Assembly (NCBI RefSeq): GCF_019599275.1
Contig: NZ_JAHZTD010000003.1
Location: forward strand, 62,001-126,000
Origin: Hymenobacter sp. HSC-4F20
Lineage (GTDB): Bacteria; Bacteroidota; Bacteroidia; Cytophagales; Hymenobacteraceae
DNA: 64,000 nucleotides
Direction: 5' to 3'
How positions within the stretch are numbered: position 1 is the first letter of the stretch; each line of letters opens with the position of its first letter. The position numbers were made by a program, and so were the translations under genes. Below the pieces are notes generated by a model. It was given only the letters and a program-made list of their open reading frames with translations. It did not search any database and had not been told where the DNA came from. Positions 16,371-25,029 of the stretch are shown here, in pieces.

Positions 16371-16787
16371 ATGAAACCGGTAGTAGCCTTCTTTCTGGGA
16401 ATCCTGATGCTCGTGAGCAGCCTCGTGCCGCAGAACGATCTGTCGGAGCTGGGGAAGCTCCCGGAGCTGGCCCGGCACTACCGCTACCACCAAACCCTGG
16501 CGGGTGGCACCCTCTCGCCGCTGGCCTTTCTGGTGCTGCACTACGGCCCTCATGGCGCCGACCACCGCCGTAACCCCTACTCCCAGCGCGACGCCCAGGA
16601 CCACCACAAGCTTCCGCTGGAACCGCATCACCACGACTGTGTGATGGTAAGCTTTGTACTGCCGACGGGCCGGGTAGTGCTGCCGCCACGGCCCCAAAGC
16701 TGGCCGGCCCCCGACTACCACGTAGCCGCCGGGTCTCTGTACGCTTTCAGCGTCAGCCAGTCCTTGCTGCAGCCACCACGAGCGTAG
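16371..16787 (+). CDS. His-rich exported protein leading the heavy-metal RND operon
   Basis: A 138-residue protein with a signal peptide (about 1-20, MKPVVAFFLGILMLVSSLVP). The mature part is rich in His (HYGPHGADHRR, DHHKLPLEPHHHDC) with one Cys after the His run. The layout fits an uncharacterised family often found ahead of CzcA/CusA genes in Bacteroidota, with recognisable LGKLPELxxHYxxH and FLVLHYGxH. A periplasmic metal-binding or metal-delivery role for the pump is a reasonable inference, not shown. It lies 225 bases before the CusA-type gene and has its own -7 element. Confidence 0.75.
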   Translation: MKPVVAFFLGILMLVSSLVPQNDLSELGKLPELARHYRYHQTLAGGTLSPLAFLVLHYGPHGADHRRNPYSQRDAQDHHKLPLEPHHHDCVMVSFVLPTGRVVLPPRPQSWPAPDYHVAAGSLYAFSVSQSLLQPPRA

Positions 16788-17012
16788 CTACCCCGCGCCC
16801 CCGGGCGAAGTGTGCCCGACTGCTACCCCGGTTGCCGCCCGCAACCCTCGTTTCTTTTTGCTGATTTTGCCTCCGCCCGAGCAGGGTAGAGACCTACCCC
16901 TACGCGTCTGATGGGCGTGTGCTCAGGTTGTTCTCGCTACGTCTTCGCCGGGCTGCCCCGGTACATGCCGTCTTGCGTGTTGTAATCTGCGGAGGCAGCA
17001 CTTCTTCCTTCT

Positions 17013-20000
17013 ATGCTTTCCCGCATCATTCGGGCCAGTATCCACAACAAGCTGTTTGTAGTGCTACTGCTCATCGCCTTGCTGGGCTGGGGCGGCTACT
17101 CGGCCGCCCACCTACCCCTCGACGCCATCCCCGACGTTACCAACAACCAAGTTCAGGTTATTACCCAGAGTCCGGCCCTTGCCGCCCAGGAAGTAGAGCA
17201 GCTGCTCACTGTTCCGCTGGAGCTGAGCTTGCGCACCATTCCGGGCGTCACGGAAATCCGCTCCACGTCGCGCTTCGGCCTCTCGGTGATTACCGTGGTG
17301 TTCGAGGACGACATCAGCACCCTGCAAACCCGGCAGCTGGTGGCCGAGAAGCTGCGCACGGCCGAAGCTGACCTGGGCTCCGACCTCGGCCGCCCCGAAA
17401 TGGCGCCCATCACCACGGGCCTTGGCGAAATCTACCAGTACAGCATCGGCATTAAGCCCGGCTACGAGCAAAAGTTTTCCCTTTCTCGCCTGCGCGACGT
17501 GCAGGACTGGATTGTGAAGCGGCAGTTGGCCGGCGTGCCGGGGGTAGTGGATGTGAGCAGCTTTGGGGGCTACGTGCGTCAGTACGAAGTCAGCGTAAAC
17601 CCCGAGCGCCTTAATGCCAGCGGCGTGACCATGAGCGAGCTGTTCACGGCCCTGGAAGCAGGCAATGCCAATACGGGCGGTTCCTACCTCGAGCGGGGCC
17701 GCAATGCTTACTTTATCAGGGGTGAGGGCCGGGCTGCTTCCCTGCAGGACGTGGGCAGCATGGTAATTAAGCAAGTGAACAACGTGCCTCTGCTGGTGCG
17801 CGATGTGGCCACCGTGCGCTTCGGGCACTCCGTCCGCTACGGGGCCATGACCTTTAACGGCAAAGGCGAAACGGTAGGCGGCATCGTGCTGATGCTGAAA
17901 GGCGCGTCTTCGGAGCAAACCATTAAGGGCGTGAAAGCACGGGTGGAAGAAATCAACCGCCAGCTGCCCGAAGGCCTCTACGTGCGCCCCTTCCTCGACC
18001 GAACCAAGCTGGTAAACACGGCCATTCACACCGTCGCTAAAAACCTGATTGAAGGCGGCGTGATTGTGATGCTGGTACTGCTGCTACTGCTGGGCAACTG
18101 GCGGGCCGGGTTGGTGGTGGCCTCCATGATTCCGCTGTGCATGCTGTTTGCCCTGGGCCTGATGCACACGTTCGGGGTGTCGGCCAACCTCATGAGCCTG
18201 GGCGCCCTGGACTTCGGGCTGATTGTGGATGGGGCCGTAATCATCGTGGAAGCCATGATTTTTCACCTGGTGCACTTCCGCAGCAAAGCCGCGCACGAAA
18301 CCATGGACCAGGTGGCCGAAACGGCCGCTACCCGCATGATGCGCTCCGCCCTGTTCGGCCAGCTCATCATCCTGATTGTGTACCTGCCCATTCTGGCCCT
18401 CACCGGCATTGAGGGCAAGATGTTCCGGCCTATGGCCCTGACGGTGAGCTTTGCTATTGTGGGGGCCATGCTCTTGTGCCTGACGTACGTGCCGGCCGTA
18501 TCGGCCTGGGCCCTGCGCAAGGACATCAAGGAAGAAGGTACCGTGGCCGACCGCATCATGAAGGTTCTGTACCGTGGCTACCGGCCCGTTATTCACGGGG
18601 CCCTGCGCCTGCGCGGGCTGGTGGCCGGCGCGGCGGCGGGGTTGCTGGTGCTGGCGGGGGCAGTGTTTGCGGGCATGGGGGGCGAGTTTATTCCGCAGCT
18701 GGACGAAGGCGACTTTGCCGTGTACGTGGGTTTGCCACCCGGTTCTTCGCTGGCCCAAACCATTGCCACCACTACCCGCGTGCAGAAAATCTTGCTGCAG
18801 CAATTTCCGGAAGTAGAGCAGGTAGTAGCCAAAATTGGCACCTCGGAAATTCCTACCGACCCGATGAGCCTGGAAGACTCCGACCAGATTGTGGTGCTCA
18901 AGCCCCAGGCCGAGTGGACTTCGGCCAGCTCCCGGGAAGAATTGGCGGGCAAGATGAGCGAGGCCCTGGCCGGCGTACCCGGCGTGAGCCTGGAGTTTCA
19001 GCAGCCCATTCAGATGCGCTTCAATGAGCTGATTTCGGGGGTAAAGTCCGACATCAGCATCAAGATTTACGGCGACGACCTGGGCTTGCTCTTCGACAAA
19101 GCCAACGAAGCGGCGGCCCTGATTCGGCCGCTGGCAGGGGTAGGCGACCTGAAAGTAGAGCAAATTGCCGCCCTCCCCCAGCTGCGCGTAACCTACAACC
19201 GCGGTAAGATGGCGCAGTACGGCCTGCGGGTAGCCGACCTGAACACGCTGCTGCGCGCCTCGTTTGCCGGCGACGTGGCCGGCCAGGTGTACGAAGGCGA
19301 GCGGCGCTACGACCTGGTGGTGCGCCTGGACAGCACCAACCGCCGGAGCATTCAGGATTTGCGCGCCCTGTACGTTGATTTGCCCAACGGCGACAAGGTG
19401 CCCCTGGAAGAAGTAGCCGCCGTCGACTTCCGGAACGCCCCCATTCAGGTATCGCGCGATGATGCCCGCCGCCGCATCAACATTGGCGTGAATGTCCGCA
19501 ACCGCGACGTGGAAAGCTTGGTAGCCGATATTCAACAGCAGCTTACCACGAAGCTCAAGCTGCCGGAAGGCTATGCTCTGCAGTACGGCGGGCAGTTCGA
19601 GAACCTGCAGCAGGCCAAGTCGCGCCTGGCGGTGGCCGTGCCGGTAGCGCTGCTGCTGATTTTCGTGCTGCTGTACTTGTCCTTCCACTCCGTCAAGCAA
19701 GCCCTGCTCATTTTTACGGGGATTCCGCTGGCGGCCATCGGGGGCATTCTGGCCTTATGGGTGCGCGGCATGCCGTTTAGCATTTCGGCGGGGGTAGGCT
19801 TTATTGCCTTGTTCGGGGTAGCCGTACTCAATGGCATCGTGCTGGTAGCCAGCATCAATGAACTGGCCTTGGTAGGCGTTACTTCGGTGCAGGAACGGGT
19901 ACTGAAAGCTACCGCCGAGCGGTTTCGGCCGGTGCTGCTCACGGCGGCAGTAGCTTCCCTGGGCTTCCTGCCCATGGCCCTGAGCAACTCGGGCGGCGCA

Positions 20001-20174
20001 GAAGTACAGAAGCCGCTGGCTACCGTAGTGATTGGCGGACTGATTTCGGCTACCCTGCTCACGCTGGTTGTGTTGCCCGTGCTTTACACCTTGTTCACCA
20101 AAGACGGCGAAGCCAGCCCCGTGGAATCAACCCCGGAAGCCCTGGCCGATGCCCGCGAAAACCATGAGCTGTAA
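17013..20174 (+). CDS. Heavy-metal RND efflux permease (CusA/CzcA family)
   Basis: Inner-membrane proton antiporter of 1053 residues that exports metal cations. It opens with MLSRIIRASIHNKLFVVLL and PLDAIPDVTNNQVQVITQSP, characteristic of the HME class. Transmembrane helix 4 reads LGALDFGLIVDGAVIIVEA, with the Asp and Glu of the proton relay. The second half repeats the fold and contains GVAVLNGIVLVASINEL. The porter domain has PMSLEDSDQIVVLKP. Whether it handles monovalent (Cu/Ag) or divalent (Co/Zn/Cd) ions cannot be settled by eye. Its operon order is His-rich protein, pump, channel, adaptor. Confidence 0.95.
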   Translation: MLSRIIRASIHNKLFVVLLLIALLGWGGYSAAHLPLDAIPDVTNNQVQVITQSPALAAQEVEQLLTVPLELSLRTIPGVTEIRSTSRFGLSVITVVFEDDISTLQTRQLVAEKLRTAEADLGSDLGRPEMAPITTGLGEIYQYSIGIKPGYEQKFSLSRLRDVQDWIVKRQLAGVPGVVDVSSFGGYVRQYEVSVNPERLNASGVTMSELFTALEAGNANTGGSYLERGRNAYFIRGEGRAASLQDVGSMVIKQVNNVPLLVRDVATVRFGHSVRYGAMTFNGKGETVGGIVLMLKGASSEQTIKGVKARVEEINRQLPEGLYVRPFLDRTKLVNTAIHTVAKNLIEGGVIVMLVLLLLLGNWRAGLVVASMIPLCMLFALGLMHTFGVSANLMSLGALDFGLIVDGAVIIVEAMIFHLVHFRSKAAHETMDQVAETAATRMMRSALFGQLIILIVYLPILALTGIEGKMFRPMALTVSFAIVGAMLLCLTYVPAVSAWALRKDIKEEGTVADRIMKVLYRGYRPVIHGALRLRGLVAGAAAGLLVLAGAVFAGMGGEFIPQLDEGDFAVYVGLPPGSSLAQTIATTTRVQKILLQQFPEVEQVVAKIGTSEIPTDPMSLEDSDQIVVLKPQAEWTSASSREELAGKMSEALAGVPGVSLEFQQPIQMRFNELISGVKSDISIKIYGDDLGLLFDKANEAAALIRPLAGVGDLKVEQIAALPQLRVTYNRGKMAQYGLRVADLNTLLRASFAGDVAGQVYEGERRYDLVVRLDSTNRRSIQDLRALYVDLPNGDKVPLEEVAAVDFRNAPIQVSRDDARRRINIGVNVRNRDVESLVADIQQQLTTKLKLPEGYALQYGGQFENLQQAKSRLAVAVPVALLLIFVLLYLSFHSVKQALLIFTGIPLAAIGGILALWVRGMPFSISAGVGFIALFGVAVLNGIVLVASINELALVGVTSVQERVLKATAERFRPVLLTAAVASLGFLPMALSNSGGAEVQKPLATVVIGGLISATLLTLVVLPVLYTLFTKDGEASPVESTPEALADARENHEL

Positions 20175-20247
20175 TTCACTTTCTCAGCTCAGAGTGTGTA
20201 CCAGTCCTGCACCTTCTGGGGCAGGTTCTAAGGCTGATATTCCCTGT

Positions 20248-21501
20248 ATGTTCTACCGCTTTCTTCTCTTGGCACTGCTGCTACCGGGCCTGCTCCGGGC
20301 CCAGACTACGCCGCGTACCTTACCACCGCCAAGTCCTGCCGGGCCAGCTGTTGCCGAAGGGCCACTCACGTTGCAACAGGCCCTGCAAACCGGCTTACGG
20401 CAAAGCTTGCTGGTACAAACAGGTAACTTGGCGGTGGAGCAGCAACGTGTTCTGGCTCGCACGGGCTACGATGTTCCGCGCACGGTAGTCGATTATCAGG
20501 TGGGGCAAATTTCGGGGCCGTTGCGCGACCAAAGCCTGAACATTGTACAACAGGCGGCGCTGCCTGGCGTGTATGGGGCGCAACGCCGCTTGCTGGAAGG
20601 CCAGATTCTGACGGCTGAGCAGCGCGCCCGAACCCAGCGCCGGGAGTTGGTACACACCATCCGCTCCACGTACTATGAGCTGCTGCTCAGCTACCGCCGA
20701 ACTGCCTTGCTGCGCCGCCAGGATAGCCTCTACCGCCGGGCCGCCCGGGCCGCCCGCATCCGCTACCAAACCGGCGAAACCAACCGCTTGGAGCAGGTTT
20801 CAGCAGAAGCCCGCCGACTGGAGCTGCAAAACCAATTGGCCCTGGCTCTGACAACTCAACAGGTGCAGCAACAGCAGCTCGGGGTGCTGCTGAACCTGGG
20901 CCGCCCCGCTACCATCGACACAACTGCTGCCGCCGTGGTACCCCTTACCCCCGCTGATACGGCTACCCTCACGGCAGCCTCCAACCCTACCCTGGCGCTG
21001 CTGGAGCAGGAAATCGACGTCAGTAAACGTCAGACCAAAGTAGAACAGCTGCGCCGCCTGCCCGATGTGCGCTTGGGCTACTTTAACCAGACGATCAACA
21101 AAGAAACGGGCTTTCATGTAGCCCAGGCTGGTATTGCCCTGCCCTTGCTCGGCGGTATGCAGAAAGCCCGGATTCAGGCAGCCCGGCTTGGCGAACAAGC
21201 GGCCGAGGCGCAGCTGCGCTATGCTACCACCCAGCTTACGGGTCAACTGGCGGCCCTGCGGCAGCAACTCGTCCGCGCTCAGGCTTCGCTTAGGTACTAC
21301 GAGCAAACTGCTCTGCCCCAAGCCCGTCTGATTCTGGATACCGCTGAAAAAAGCTTCCGCGCCGGCGACATCGAGTACGTGGAGTACGTGGTGAACACCG
21401 AGCCCGCGTGGCAGATCCGCACGGCCTACCTCGAGCAAATCCGCCAGTACAACGAGCTGGCCCTTTCCCTCCAGACCCTCACTGGCCCCGACATTCAATA
21501 A
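20248..21501 (+). CDS. TolC family channel of the heavy-metal system (CzcC-like)
   Basis: Outer-membrane efflux protein of 417 residues. The ATG at 20248 gives a signal peptide MFYRFLLLALLLPGLLRAQ; the frame is open from 20068, but that stretch overlaps the pump gene. Typical outer-membrane efflux protein helices follow (LTLQQALQTGLRQSLLVQ, RRELVHTIRSTYYELLLSYR). The second repeat contains GFHVAQAGIALPLLGG, a CzcC-like feature of Bacteroidota. The gene is 73 bases after the pump and 66 before the adaptor, with a hairpin in the latter gap. Confidence 0.9.
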   Translation: MFYRFLLLALLLPGLLRAQTTPRTLPPPSPAGPAVAEGPLTLQQALQTGLRQSLLVQTGNLAVEQQRVLARTGYDVPRTVVDYQVGQISGPLRDQSLNIVQQAALPGVYGAQRRLLEGQILTAEQRARTQRRELVHTIRSTYYELLLSYRRTALLRRQDSLYRRAARAARIRYQTGETNRLEQVSAEARRLELQNQLALALTTQQVQQQQLGVLLNLGRPATIDTTAAAVVPLTPADTATLTAASNPTLALLEQEIDVSKRQTKVEQLRRLPDVRLGYFNQTINKETGFHVAQAGIALPLLGGMQKARIQAARLGEQAAEAQLRYATTQLTGQLAALRQQLVRAQASLRYYEQTALPQARLILDTAEKSFRAGDIEYVEYVVNTEPAWQIRTAYLEQIRQYNELALSLQTLTGPDIQ

Positions 21502-21516
21502 CCGTTATACCACGAA

Positions 21517-21552
21517 AGCCTACCTCGCCTCAGCAAGGCCCGACGGTAGGCT
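21517..21552 (+). terminator. Hairpin between channel and adaptor genes
   Basis: AGCCTACC (21517-21524) pairs with 21545-21552. The T-run is poor (ATCTT), so it may attenuate, or mark an mRNA processing point, more than terminate. It could lower adaptor output relative to the pump. Confidence 0.4.
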
Positions 21553-21567
21553 ATCTTCTCCTCACGC

Positions 21568-22737
21568 ATGCGCTACATTCTTTTGCCTTTTCTGACGGGT
21601 CTGTTGGCAGCCTGTGGCTCTGATACCACTACTACCCCTCCGGCAGCTACCTCCCCCGAATCGGCTACCCCTGCGGCCACCACCAACCCAGACGAGGTAA
21701 GCATCAGCCCCGCTCAGGCCCAGGCGGCGGGGCTCGAAACGGGCTCCTTCGCGTGGAAGAACATGACCACCGATGTGCAAGCCAATGGTAGCATTGATGT
21801 GCCGCCCCAGAATCAGGCCTCCGTGTCCGCCGTTATGGGGGGCTACGTGCAGTCGGTGGAGGTATTACCCGGGCAGCAGGTGTCCCGCGGCGGCATAGTG
21901 GCCGTACTTCGCCACCCCGACTACCTCCGGCTCCAGCAAGACTACCTGCAAAGCAAGGCGCGGGTTACTTTCCTGCAGAAAGAGCTGCAGCGCCAGCAAG
22001 CCCTGGATGCCGAGGACGTAGGAGCCAAACGCAAGCTCCAACAGGCTCAGAGCGACTATGCTTCGGAACAGGCTACCCTCCGGACTACGGCGGCGCAACT
22101 CCGCATGCTGGGCCTCTCGATAAGCCGCCTTGACCGGGGTGATATTTCGCCCACAGTGCCGCTGGTTTCTCCCATTAAAGGCTACGTCAAGACGGTGAAC
22201 ATCAATCCCGGACAGTTCGTGAATCCTCAGGATGTGCTGGTAGAAGTTGTGGACCGCTCCGACCTGCACCTGGAACTGAAAGTGTTTGAGCGAGATATTG
22301 CCCGGGTGAAAGTTGGGCAGCATATTCTGTTCAAGATTCCCAGCCGGGGCTCCAACGAAGACCTGGGAGCCCGCGTATTTCTGGTAGGCAAGGCCTTCAA
22401 CGACGACGCCCGCACGGTCAGCGTACACGCCCACCTGGAACCGGAGCGCGATGATGTGCTACCCGGCCAGTACGTATCAGCCCACATCCAGACGGCCGGA
22501 GCCCGGCAGCGCACCCTTCCCGAAGACGCCGTTATTCAGGCCGGCGAGCTAAGTTACATCTTCGCCCAAACCAAGGCCGGAAGCTACCGCCGTTACAAAG
22601 TCAGGACTGGGGCCGAGGAAAACGGCGACGTAGCCATTACGCCCTTAGAGCCTCTACCCGATACCACCCGTGTGGTGCGCCACGGCGCTTATTTCCTGGA
22701 TGCCGAACTGAAAAAAGGTCAGGATACCGAGGAGTAA
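21568..22737 (+). CDS. Heavy-metal RND periplasmic adaptor lipoprotein (CzcB-like)
   Basis: A 389-residue membrane fusion protein. The signal ends in the lipobox LLAAC (Cys16), so it is a lipoprotein, unlike the helix-anchored adaptor at 8078. A Thr/Ala/Pro-rich spacer follows. Then come the lipoyl-like half VSAVMGGYVQSVEVLPGQQV, a coiled-coil hairpin with QDYLQSKARVTFLQKELQRQ, the second half VPLVSPIKGYVKTVNI, a beta-barrel and the membrane-proximal domain. It is the last gene of the metal operon; its stop codon enters the large hairpin at 22736-22801. Confidence 0.92.
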   Translation: MRYILLPFLTGLLAACGSDTTTTPPAATSPESATPAATTNPDEVSISPAQAQAAGLETGSFAWKNMTTDVQANGSIDVPPQNQASVSAVMGGYVQSVEVLPGQQVSRGGIVAVLRHPDYLRLQQDYLQSKARVTFLQKELQRQQALDAEDVGAKRKLQQAQSDYASEQATLRTTAAQLRMLGLSISRLDRGDISPTVPLVSPIKGYVKTVNINPGQFVNPQDVLVEVVDRSDLHLELKVFERDIARVKVGQHILFKIPSRGSNEDLGARVFLVGKAFNDDARTVSVHAHLEPERDDVLPGQYVSAHIQTAGARQRTLPEDAVIQAGELSYIFAQTKAGSYRRYKVRTGAEENGDVAITPLEPLPDTTRVVRHGAYFLDAELKKGQDTEE

Positions 22738-22801
22738 ACGCCGAAGCAGCAGAAAGAGGCCGCCTCACTAGGGGCGGCCTCTTTCTGCTGCTTCGGCGTT
22801 T
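22736..22801. terminator. Perfect 29-bp bidirectional terminator
   Basis: 22736-22764 is fully complementary to 22773-22801 around an 8-base loop. The stem ends inside the TAA stop codons of both convergent genes (22735-22737 on +, 22800-22802 on -), so each transcript ends almost at its stop codon. Confidence 0.85.
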
Positions 22802-24068
22802 ACTCGTATTCCCCTAATCGGTGGCGCAGTTCCTGCACTTCCCGCTCCAGGTCAAGGGTACGGAACATTACTTTGGCTTCGAGGTCGGAGTAAGCGCGTT
22901 CCAATTGTTCCTGCAGCTGTTTTTGCTCTGTTACATCCGTATTGGTGCCGCACCAGCGCACAATGCGGCCTTCGTCGTCGCGCACGGGTAGGGCTCGGCT
23001 CAGGAACCAGCGGTATTCTCCATCGTGCCGACGCAGGGGGAAAGTATCTTCCCACTTCTCCCCCTTCGCCAAGGCCTGCTGCCAGCCCGACGTTACGCCC
23101 TCCACGTAATCGGGGTGCTGTACTTTCTGCCAGCCCCAACCCATCATTTCTTCGTGGGTAGTACCGGTAAAGCGGAACCACCGGTCGTTGTACCAGAAAA
23201 GAGAGCCGGTTTCGTCGGCCATCCAGGCGAGCTGCGGAATGGCGTTGGCCAGGGTAGTGAAGTCCTGCTCCCGCTTGCGCAAGGCCAACTGCTGCATTTT
23301 CTGGTCGTGGATGTCGGTACAAGTACCAAACCACTTCATAATTTCCCCGGCTTCGTTGCGCACCGGCAAGGCTTGGCCCAGAAACCAGCGGTAGTCGCCT
23401 TGCCTGGATTTAAAGCGGTATTCGATTTCGTAGAATTCGCCGGTAGCCAGCGAGTGGCCCCATACCTGCCGCGCCCGCTGTCGGTCGTCGGGGTGGAGCA
23501 AGTTATTCCACATATCGGGCCCCACACTGTCGGCCAGGGTATAGCCCGTAAAATCTGTCCAGCGCTGGTTAAAGTAGGTGTGGAAGCCCGTCGGGTCGGT
23601 GGTCCACACCAACTGCGGAATCAGTTCCACCAGGAAGCTAAAGTCGGTAATGGTGCCCAGGCCACTGCTAGCCTTATCGCGCAGGGCTACTACATCTACT
23701 GTGCTGATAATCCATTGCTGCACCTGGCTATCCTGGTTTACCTGCGGATAGCCGGCACTGTGTATCCAGCGGTACTGCCCATCGTGGCGACGCATGCGCA
23801 ACTCAACCTGGTAGCTTTGCCCGCTAGCCAAGGCGTGCTGCACCACGGCTGCTACCCGCGCCTGGTCGTCGGGGTGAACCAGGGTAGGCCACTCAGTGGA
23901 TAAGCGGGGTAAGGATAGGCCGGTAAACGCCAACAGCTGCGGACTTGCATACACAGTAGCACCGGTTGCATCCGCAATGCTTAGCAGCATGGTTGGGCTG
24001 GCGGGCAAGTGGTTGCTTGCGGACTTTGGAGCAAGGTCTTCCGGAGTGGCAGAATGAGCAAAAGCCAT
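22800..24068 (-). CDS. PAS-only sensor protein with three PAS domains and no output domain
   Basis: A 422-residue cytosolic protein with three PAS domains, at about 25-130, 145-262 and 275-392. Each contains the HPDD or HPDY motif and ends in a PAC segment such as GEYRWFLSRALPVRDDEGR. The C-terminus is a coiled-coil (YSDLEAKVMFRTLDLEREV...) that in related Bacteroidota kinases is the linker into the HisKA domain. Here the frame stops at the end of that linker, with the terminator immediately after, so no kinase, cyclase or DNA-binding domain exists. It may be a dimeric sensor acting through partner proteins, or a truncated kinase. Confidence 0.88.
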   Translation of the reverse strand: MAFAHSATPEDLAPKSASNHLPASPTMLLSIADATGATVYASPQLLAFTGLSLPRLSTEWPTLVHPDDQARVAAVVQHALASGQSYQVELRMRRHDGQYRWIHSAGYPQVNQDSQVQQWIISTVDVVALRDKASSGLGTITDFSFLVELIPQLVWTTDPTGFHTYFNQRWTDFTGYTLADSVGPDMWNNLLHPDDRQRARQVWGHSLATGEFYEIEYRFKSRQGDYRWFLGQALPVRNEAGEIMKWFGTCTDIHDQKMQQLALRKREQDFTTLANAIPQLAWMADETGSLFWYNDRWFRFTGTTHEEMMGWGWQKVQHPDYVEGVTSGWQQALAKGEKWEDTFPLRRHDGEYRWFLSRALPVRDDEGRIVRWCGTNTDVTEQKQLQEQLERAYSDLEAKVMFRTLDLEREVQELRHRLGEYE

Positions 24069-24102
24069 GCGAAAACAAGCAGATTAGCGTGAGAAGAGAC
24101 GA

Positions 24103-24462
24103 TTACGGGCGGGTCAGCTGCATCTCCATTCCCGACTGAAAGTAGAGGTTGAGCTGGCTGGTGCTGCCGTCGCGGGAGCGGCGCAGGCGGGTAATCAGGG
24201 CCCGGGTTTGCTCCTGCCCCAGAATCAATTCCAGGTACGGCCGATTCAACAGACTGTCGCGCTGCACCTGCCAGCGTCCATCATCCCGCACCCCAGGCGC
24301 CTGAATTTCTACGCGGCCGGGCTGTAGCTGAAAGCGCTCCGCCTGCGCCAGGGTAGTAGCTGGGTCCGTACGACTTAGCACCCGGTCGGCCACCCGCCAG
24401 TTGCCCGTCAGGAACTCATCCGGTAGCTGCTGTAGGTTAACGTCAAAAAGCTGTTCAGACAT
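24103..24462 (-). CDS. Small hypothetical protein, lipocalin-like in pattern
   Basis: A 119-residue protein with no signal peptide, from an ATG at 24462. An in-frame ATG at 24495 would add eleven residues. It begins MSEQLFDVNLQQLPDEFLTG and then has alternating short strands (NWRVADRVLSR, RVEIQAPGVRDDGRWQVQRD, PYLELILGQEQTRALITRLR, TSQLNLYFQSGMEMQLTR). This looks like a small antiparallel beta-barrel, but I cannot name a family. It may be co-transcribed with the PAS protein, 34 bases downstream. Confidence 0.65.
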   Translation of the reverse strand: MSEQLFDVNLQQLPDEFLTGNWRVADRVLSRTDPATTLAQAERFQLQPGRVEIQAPGVRDDGRWQVQRDSLLNRPYLELILGQEQTRALITRLRRSRDGSTSQLNLYFQSGMEMQLTRP

Positions 24463-24598
24463 AGACGCCATAAAGGTAGGTAGCAAGCTCAACAAGTACT
24501 ACGCTAGTGTGCACAGGCCAGCAATTACTCAAGATTGGGTGTACTAACGATGAAGCCCGCATTATTTTTTGGCTTTCACTGCTTGGGGCAGCAAGAGC

Positions 24599-24636
24599 CA
24601 AAAAAAACAGCCTCCCAACTCGAAGTCAGGAGGCTG
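24599..24636 (-). terminator. Terminator of tRNA-Ser(UGA)
   Basis: CAGCCTCC (24608-24615) pairs with 24629-24636. On the minus strand the stem is followed by eight or more T residues (24600-24607). Confidence 0.85.
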
Positions 24637-24666
24637 CCCGTATACTTGCTGTCCGCTGATGCATTG

Positions 24667-24751
24667 CAGAGGAGGAGGGATTCGAACCCCCGGAGGTGTT
24701 ACCCTCAACGGTTTTCAAGACCGCCGCAATCGACCACTCTGCCACTCCTCT
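24667..24751 (-). tRNA. tRNA-Ser (anticodon UGA)
   Basis: The acceptor stem AGAGGAG at the 5' end (24751) pairs with CTCCTCT (24668-24674), followed by discriminator G. The anticodon loop CTTGAAA gives anticodon TGA, reading UCA and related serine codons. A long variable arm and the T-loop GGTTCGAATCC are present, as expected for a class II tRNA. CCA is not fully encoded. Confidence 0.95.
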
Positions 24752-24789
24752 AAGGTTGGACTTAGTGCACTGATGCGGAAGACAGCAAG

Positions 24790-24819
24790 AAAAAGGCTTT
24801 TTCACGAATTGAAAAAGCC
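24790..24819 (-). terminator. Terminator between the two tRNA-Ser genes
   Basis: GGCTTTTTCA (24795-24804) is perfectly complementary to 24810-24819, with a T-run on the minus strand from 24794 down. The two serine tRNAs may therefore be separate units, not one precursor. Confidence 0.75.
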
Positions 24820-24824
24820 AAGAG

Positions 24825-24911
24825 CAGAGAGGGGGGGATTCGAACCCCCGATACCCTTGCAGGTATAACGGATTTCGAATCCGTCGCATTCGACCACTCT
24901 GCCACCTCTCT
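24825..24911 (-). tRNA. tRNA-Ser (anticodon CGA)
   Basis: The acceptor stem AGAGAGG (from 24911) pairs with CCTCTCT (24826-24832), discriminator G at 24825. The anticodon stem ACGGA/TCCGT closes the loop TTCGAAA, giving anticodon CGA for UCG codons, which are common in this GC-rich genome. The long variable arm confirms serine class II structure. Confidence 0.95.
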
Positions 24912-25029
24912 GTAAGGGCCCAACTGAGTGGTTTGGGATGGCAAAAGTATTCATTGCAGCCCAAGGAGCAATAGGCAGGCCCGTTTTTTTCTGCAAGAAT
25001 TTTCTTACTTACTCATATCCAGCTACTAA

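Noticed and set aside
18084..19700. A 538-codon open frame on the minus strand
   Set aside because: It lies wholly antisense to the CusA-type pump, has His/Gln-rich low-complexity translation, and matches no family; the + strand protein has full motifs.
24667..24911. Protein frames across the tRNA-Ser pair
   Set aside because: Both strands are open by chance; the tRNA cloverleafs and their terminators explain the sequence.
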